Assembly (NCBI GenBank): GCA_030998225.1
Contig: JAPYXD010000403.1
Location: forward strand, 5,704,001 to 5,768,000
Reading direction: 5' to 3'
DNA: 64,000 nucleotides
From: Diplolepis rosae
Taxonomy: Eukaryota > Arthropoda > Insecta > Hymenoptera > Diplolepididae
Every line of letters begins with the position of its first letter. The stretch's first letter is position 1. A program made the position numbers and the translations under genes. Positions 59,043-64,000 of the stretch are shown here, one piece after another. A model generated the notes under the pieces. The model was not told the DNA's origin. It saw only the letters and a program-made list of their open reading frames with translations, and ran no database searches.

Positions 59043-60108
59043 TCAATTTCTATTTTCGATTATATTTACCTGTTCAAGTACAGAATTTACGACTCTAAAT
59101 CGCATTCTGTCAACCTTAACTATCACTTCCATTCCACCTTCGTCCAATTGTTTTTTAACCTCAGCTGCTCTACGGTAACGCCAAGAACGGTCAAAACCAG
59201 CCCACAGCCAAGGCAATTGAACACGCATACCATTGTTCAAAACCAAAAATTTAGGAGACAATAAAACTCGTTTGTCATCATTGTCATACCTAACGCGATC
59301 ACTATCAACCTGCAATAAACAATTCAAATATATTCTTTCATCTATTGTTATAAAAAAAAAAATTAATAAATATATATATATATATAAAAATGCTTACCAG
59401 CACAAGAAGACGCTCTTCATTAAAATGACAAAACCTTTCACTTATTTTAAATACACCAGACGGTTGCGAATGGTACTCAGAAATTACTTGAGCTCTTAAC
59501 ATTTCCTGTTGTGCCAAAGGAAAATCAGCCCACCATCCGGGTCCATGATGGTTTACACCTTCAACAATCCTTATTTTAAAAATGTTGAAATGTGTCACTT
59601 CCTTCCATATATCATGAGACCATTGTCTCAACTCATATCGAGGCATTTGATTCACATCCTCAAATGAATCGCGTATATTCTCCGTCTGAACCGCAGAGTC
59701 TTCAATTGGAGAAACAACTTCATTATCCTCAGCATTTCTATTTTCACTAATAGATTCATCAACATCCATATGCACAGCACTTACACTTTCTTCAACACTT
59801 TTCTCTTGTCCTTCATTCAGATTAAAAAGTATTGACTCATCAAGAGTCTCGCCGTCTTTTTCCGACTCCCCAAAGAACGTTCGATCTAAATCAGCCCAAA
59901 AGTCACTATCTACACACACTTCACTATTTTCCCCGCTTTCGCAAAACCTCAAACTAGACTCTGGAACCTCAAAATCAATCAAAGAATCAAAATTAAAATC
60001 ATAAATCCTAGAAGCAGTAAAATCATAAATCAGTAAACTTTTTTCACTCAGACTAGTAACTTGCCTATAACCAAAAATTTTCTCTCTTTCTATCATTTTT
60101 AGAATCAT
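59043..60108 (-). CDS. Antisense spliced gene, function unknown
   Basis: Exon 1 is 60108-59398 (237 codons from MILKMIEREKIFGYRQ). The intron 59397-59310 has a GTAAGCA donor and a TTTATTGCAG acceptor, and the reading frame passes through in phase 0. Exon 2 runs from 59309, either to the stop at 59043 (total about 325 residues) or to a further donor CAG/GTAAAT at 59070. The N-terminal half is acidic and Ser/Glu-rich with little structure. The part spanning the splice is Trp-rich and conserved-looking (HHGPGWWADFPLAQQEM; VQLPWLWAGFDRSWRYRR). I recognise no family. It lies opposite to all other provirus genes, between env and the Cys-rich ORFs. It is either a captured host gene or an antisense viral gene. 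Confidence 0.6.
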
Positions 60109-60497
60109 GAAACCTCCTCAAGAAATACCTGAAAACGAGAAATCTTTCGACGGTATTTGCTTTAGAACATCACCCAGAAACTTATGACATACTATTCATC
60201 ACCAAATGTTTCAAATTAGACGAAAATACACCATTGATCTATGTAAAATCAACTCACTCGGCAATGCGTATTTGTGAATATTGTTACCTCAAATTGTCAG
60301 ATTATGAAAAAGAAAGCTATGAACGTCGAAGCACTTGGCATTCAATCGGACAAATACGCCGATTTAATACAGTCTGTTTCTTTTGTAACATCAAAATAAT
60401 ATCCATTTGCTATACAGCCTTTCAATGTACTCAATGCATCGATAAGTTCCTAGATAATCAACATCTGGTACAAAATGGAACAGAAGTCGAAATATAA
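60107..60497 (+). pseudogene. Cys-rich small protein 1
   Basis: The acceptor TATCATTTTTAG ends at 60102, and the ATG at 60107 opens MKPPQEIPENEKSFDGICF. A one-base shift near 60165 leads into the main frame, which ends at 60497. That frame has CEYCYLKLSDYEKESYE, then CFFCNI, then CTQCIDKFLDN: three Cys pairs spaced as in a small zinc-binding fold. Cys-rich protein 2 downstream has the same plan. No family recognised. The start overlaps the antisense gene start by two bases. Confidence 0.6.
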
Positions 60498-60692
60498 TCA
60501 AAAAAAAGAAGCATGTATAGCAAAAGGGAAATAGGGAAAATTATTTGTCATATGTATCACGCATGAATCCAAATAATAAATAATTCGCAGATGATTTTCC
60601 TTATTAATGGCATGACTATTAAAAGCATACTTTGGTATGCCCAAAATATTAAAAATAAAACAATTTTTTTTTTATTATCTCCTCGCAGGAAA

Positions 60693-61172
60693 ATGCTGCC
60701 AACTGAGACGACTGCTCCCAAAATTGCACGAAAAAGCAAAACAAATCTATTGAACTATTATTCTACATTCTCACATAGTTTATACATGAATTATTTTTAT
60801 TGCATTAAAATACACGCAGATGAACAAGTATTATTCAATCCAATACTAGGAAGACCGTTATGCGTTGACTGCTATTTTTTAATAACTGACGACGAACGCG
60901 ATAATATTTGTGAACTTACGGACAGCTGTACGCCATTCAGCAATTTATCAGATACCAATTGTCATGCTTGCGACAAACCAGTATATTTTTTTAGACAAAG
61001 GGCAGATAATTGCGAGAATTGTAGAGCTTTTATTGATTTCAAACTAAGTGTAGAAGATCCAAATTCACATGTAGTACAGCAGTCGTTTATAGAATCCGAT
61101 TCAGAATCGGATTCGGAACCTAATGAGGTCGATTATGATTCTGAAGCTTCAACAATAATCTTCGAAAATTGA
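60693..61172 (+). CDS. Cys-rich small protein 2
   Basis: An acceptor ATTATCTCCTCGCAG ends just before GAAAATG; the ATG at 60693 opens MLPTETTAPKIARKSKTN, giving 159 residues. CVDCYFLITDDERDNICE, CHACDKPVYFF and CENCRAFIDF reproduce the three Cys pairs of protein 1, including C-x2-C-Y-x3-(S/T)-D and the final C-x2-C-x3-F-x-D, so the two genes are diverged tandem paralogues. An acidic Ser/Asp/Glu tail (ESDSESDSEPNEVDYD) is added. An intact frame makes it a candidate for a product still made. Zinc binding is likely; the function is unknown. Confidence 0.65.
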   Translation: MLPTETTAPKIARKSKTNLLNYYSTFSHSLYMNYFYCIKIHADEQVLFNPILGRPLCVDCYFLITDDERDNICELTDSCTPFSNLSDTNCHACDKPVYFFRQRADNCENCRAFIDFKLSVEDPNSHVVQQSFIESDSESDSEPNEVDYDSEASTIIFEN

Positions 61173-61384
61173 TAATGAAAAATAATAAATTTAACATTCA
61201 AAAAAAAATCATGCCACCCTTTTATAATTTTAATACTACTATAATAACGATAAATGTAAGTTTTCACTACGAGATTTTATGTTAAGAACAACTCATACTC
61301 CATAGAAAGATATTCTATTCTTAATCAATCAGCAACTTTTGGTCTTTCTCTATAAAATGTATTCTCTGTATGTTTCAGAAAAAA

Positions 61385-61819
61385 ATGGAAGTTCCATTTA
61401 GTACAATAAATGCAACCACAGTCGCTAGCCCTATGCAATTGATTAATGAATTAAGCGTAGAATACGATTTTACACCTCCAAAATACGAAATAACATCTTT
61501 CAATTTATTTAATATTCCGACTTTCATCGCAAAATGTACGTTGACTAAAGATTGTTCTAAATATACATGTAGCAGTGACGAAGCTCCAAATATCAAACAG
61601 GCAAAACACGCTGCAGCCAGAAAATTATTAGAATTGTTAAACGAAAATTATGTCTTTAGCGAACAAAACGGTTCAGGAATCAAAACAAACAGTTTTGGAA
61701 ATCGTAAAGTGTTATATAAGTGGACTGGAGCTTGCGAGAAGTGCTATCAGAGAGGTATCCATGACAGTTATGTTATATATTATAATCATATAAAACTATT
61801 ATGCTATTATATCATATAA
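61385..61819 (+). CDS. dsRNA-binding-domain ORF 2
   Basis: An acceptor CTGTATGTTTCAG ends at 61378, with the ATG at 61385 (MEVPFSTINATTVAS). Residues about 15-90 form a double-stranded RNA-binding motif: SPMQLINELSVEYDFTPPKY as first helix and loop, strands around TFIAKCTLTKD, and NIKQAKHAAARKLLELL as the RNA-contacting C-terminal helix. The last 20 or more codons lie inside the 3' LTR, so the C terminus is LTR-encoded. The frame is intact, 144 residues. It resembles ORF 1 in plan but not closely in sequence. A role in hiding dsRNA from Dicer-2 is suggested by family and context only. Confidence 0.75.
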   Translation: MEVPFSTINATTVASPMQLINELSVEYDFTPPKYEITSFNLFNIPTFIAKCTLTKDCSKYTCSSDEAPNIKQAKHAAARKLLELLNENYVFSEQNGSGIKTNSFGNRKVLYKWTGACEKCYQRGIHDSYVIYYNHIKLLCYYII

Positions 61820-63516
61820 CACGTTTTATTGTTGCTATAAATATTGTTGCTAGATACATGTAATTGTTTTTATAAATAATTTCACTATTACTATTAACTA
61901 AAATATCAATAAACAATTGAATTATTGATAAAATACTAATTAAAACTAATATTACCGTTTATTATTATTAACTATTATTATTACTATTGTTAATAATACC
62001 AATTAACGAAATGCAACAAATGTTATATAACAACAATATTATTTCAACCTTTATATTTAAAATTATTATTAATCAGTATTATTATTAATATTTAATATTG
62101 TTATTAACATTAATTGTCAAAAGGCAACAAATATTGGATAATAACAATGTTACTTCAATGTCTTGATTTGCATAATTATCAATCACTTTCATTATAATTA
62201 TTTCATATTGTTATTAAAATTTGCAACAAATATTATAATAATGTTACTTCAAATTTTATAATAATAATGTTTATAATAATTATCATTATTGTTAATATTC
62301 TTATTTGATGTTAATCAACAATCAGCAATTAATTATAAAATACGTTCTTTTAATAACTATTAATATTATGTTATTTTATAAACAAAAGCAATGTTTAAAT
62401 ATAAAGATTAATAGAATTATAAACAAATCATAATCACCATTTATGTACAACAAATGTATTATAGTTACTCTATTACTTACCTATGTATACCTATAATGTC
62501 ATTGACCCTTGCGACTAAATCTACCTAAAAACCTGATGGTACGGGTTTACACAGCCCTTGAGAAGATGTGAGTACACCCATACCACGAAAGCATGACCCA
62601 CACGGACTTGGAAAATCGGTGTGAGTCCCTGAGCTCACCAACGCAGCACACCAGCAAACTGGCCCATAGTCTCAACTCACCACACTGACACCTAAGATTC
62701 TAATGGACTTCGAAAAAGCCATTGAAACCATGGAACTCAAATTCCCATACTTTCTACCTACGAGTTGAAACTACAGACGACAATATAAACCAGGCTGCAA
62801 GGCCTAAACACAAGTCTAAGTCTAAGTCTAAGCGCGTCGGAGTCTGAGTCTAAGCGAGTCTAAGGGAGTCTAAGAGAGCGTACAATCAAGCAGCATCGCT
62901 AGAACCGGTTTTCATCGCCGTACCGCAATAAATCTAAGTGGCCGTAATTTCCACGTGTTCGGGAAAACCAATATAATAACAACGGAGTGAATTTCAATAA
63001 AACTGGATTTAGTGTCATTGTAATCGAGGCATCAAAATAAGGATACCTGTTAAACAAAGGATTGACCTGCCACTGTTGGTCAACAAGGATAATTCGGGGA
63101 GGTACCCGATTAGCAGAGGATAAATAGAAGTTAAGGGATTATCGCTTTCAAGAGGCCACCTCATCAAAAAACAACCGGTAAGTCAAATAACTTGTTTTTA
63201 TTAAAATTCTCTTTTCTCTTTTCTTTTGAGCCCTTTAGACTCACGGTGTGTTTTCTTTAAGGTTGGACCAATCAGACTCGACCAACCAAAGGAAAACAGG
63301 CTGCAACCAACAACTAAAAAGTCGTTTGGGTTAAAATAAATTTGTATTTTTATAATACATTATTATTAACAATAATTGTAATTTGATTCATTTGGCTTGT
63401 CCTCTACCCGGTTAATTGTTAATTTTAACAATAAACAGAGGAACATAGTTAGGGTAATTGGCTCTAGACTTTAGGTAGGAAATATTTATATTAATTTAAA
63501 AACTTAGGACGTCACA
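61745..63516 (+). repeat. Provirus 3' LTR, uninterrupted
   Basis: About 1.77 kb. It is continuous and matches the three 5' LTR pieces in order, which proves where the LINE and gypsy elements inserted. Clear identity begins at GTATCCATGACAG (61755); the first bases before it differ from the 5' LTR. It contains the GTCTAAG cluster, the ATAAATAG box and the CCG/GTAAGT donor. It ends in CGTCACA, followed by ATAT. Confidence 0.9.
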
Positions 63517-63529
63517 ATATTTAGAAGCT

Positions 63530-63980
63530 GGCATCACGGTGTTAAAGTGGTTTCTACAGAACTCGAGAGAATTCTGCGGAATACCAAGAATTCAGGAGAA
63601 TTGTACAAAATTCAAAAACGCATACATTTTAAGTAAGGTAATTAACTCATCAAGCAATGTTTTCTAATTTGGTAGGTACGAAAAAGATACTTGTTAATTT
63701 TTGAATCTCGTTTAAGTGTGATGTTTCACCAAAGAATCAATACCTCTTACAAAAATAAACTGAGGGGAAATTATACGATCTGAACTTGCATTCTCACACT
63801 CTCTCAGCGATAGCATATAAACAGTCGTTTATTTAACGCATTTTTATGATTGGTCAATTTTAATTGCTAATTACTCAGTAATTATATACTTCACAAATTT
63901 TTTGTATTAGAATATTTCATTCCATTTTTTTTTTGGAATTCAAAAATATTAATATGTACCTTGAATCCTGGAACACCCTG
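63530..63980 (-). repeat. Right arm of window-spanning inverted repeat
   Basis: Reverse-complement partner of 4830-5200, beginning a few bases after the provirus target site. It ends GAATCCTGGAACACCCTG with TATA next. It carries an extra block of about 65 bp (near 63640-63705) not present in the left arm. No gene. Confidence 0.65.
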
Positions 63981-64000
63981 TATATGAATAATTCCACGGA

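Larger units (their letters stand above)
9800..63516 (+). mobile_element. Giant errantivirus-like LTR provirus, nested
   Basis: ATAT lies on both sides (9796-9799 and 63517-63520). The termini are TGTCACG and CGTCACA, and the two LTRs are direct repeats of about 1.77 kb. A tRNA-Gly primer-binding site follows the 5' LTR, and gag-pol-env type genes run on the plus strand. Three later insertions (LINE 10526-15967, gypsy array 16279-35765, hAT 38133-46260) account for about 33 kb. The remaining provirus is about 20.6 kb, far above the 7-9 kb usual for gypsy/errantivirus elements. The surplus lies between integrase and the 3' LTR and holds a CARD ORF, two different glycoprotein genes, two dsRNA-binding ORFs, two Cys-rich ORFs and an antisense gene. 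The first 6 bases of the 3' LTR do not match the 5' LTR start, so the exact 5' terminus is uncertain by a few bases. Confidence 0.85.

Overview
This is a piece of an arthropod, most likely insect, genome. It is very AT-rich, has no bacterial-style operons, and almost every recognisable gene belongs to a transposable element typical of insects: mariner/Tc1, an I-like LINE, Ty3/gypsy LTR elements, a hAT element and an errantivirus-like endogenous retrovirus. I cannot name the species. I see no tRNA, rRNA or CRISPR.

Layout. 1-4829 holds small decayed DNA transposons (a mariner deletion derivative at 687-1536 and Tc1/mariner fragments at 1541-1990 and about 2160-2587), an old LTR-end plus primer-binding site (2964-3008) and AT-rich non-coding DNA. 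A pair of inverted repeats about 400 bp long starts at 4830 and ends at 63980, each next to TATA, so nearly the whole window may sit inside one TIR element. Between its left arm and the provirus are degenerate tandem repeats (5690-6270) and a 458-bp unit present three times, each copy carrying a C2H2 zinc-finger exon (7343-8714).

The main object is a giant LTR provirus, 9800-63516, flanked by ATAT. Its 5' LTR is broken into three pieces by two later insertions: an I-like LINE (10526-15967, 13-bp target duplication TAGTTACTCTATT) and a tandem gypsy array in opposite orientation (16279-35765: four LTRs, two nearly full internal regions and one 0.85-kb internal region). Its gag is broken by an 8.1-kb hAT element with TIRs over 2 kb (38133-46260, perfect 8-bp duplication AGAAGTTG). 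With these three removed the provirus is about 20.6 kb, with LTRs of about 1.77 kb. That is two to three times the usual size of an insect errantivirus.

The provirus carries gag, pol (protease, RT, RNase H, an acidic/basic linker with an AT-hook, integrase) and then an unusual downstream block: a CARD-domain ORF, a chuvirus-type glycoprotein (cut short), a dsRNA-binding-domain ORF, about 2.2 kb of non-coding DNA, an F-like envelope gene, an antisense intron-containing gene, two paralogous Cys-rich small proteins and a second dsRNA-binding-domain ORF that runs into the 3' LTR. Most sense ORFs start a few bases after a pyrimidine-rich AG splice acceptor, and the LTR leader holds a perfect GTAAGT donor just after a TATA-like box. 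This suggests a spliced subgenomic mRNA set. By family, the block would act on apoptosis (CARD), RNA interference (dsRBDs) and cell entry (two unrelated glycoproteins). Those roles are inference. Many ORFs carry one or two frameshifts or stops although the two LTRs are very similar.
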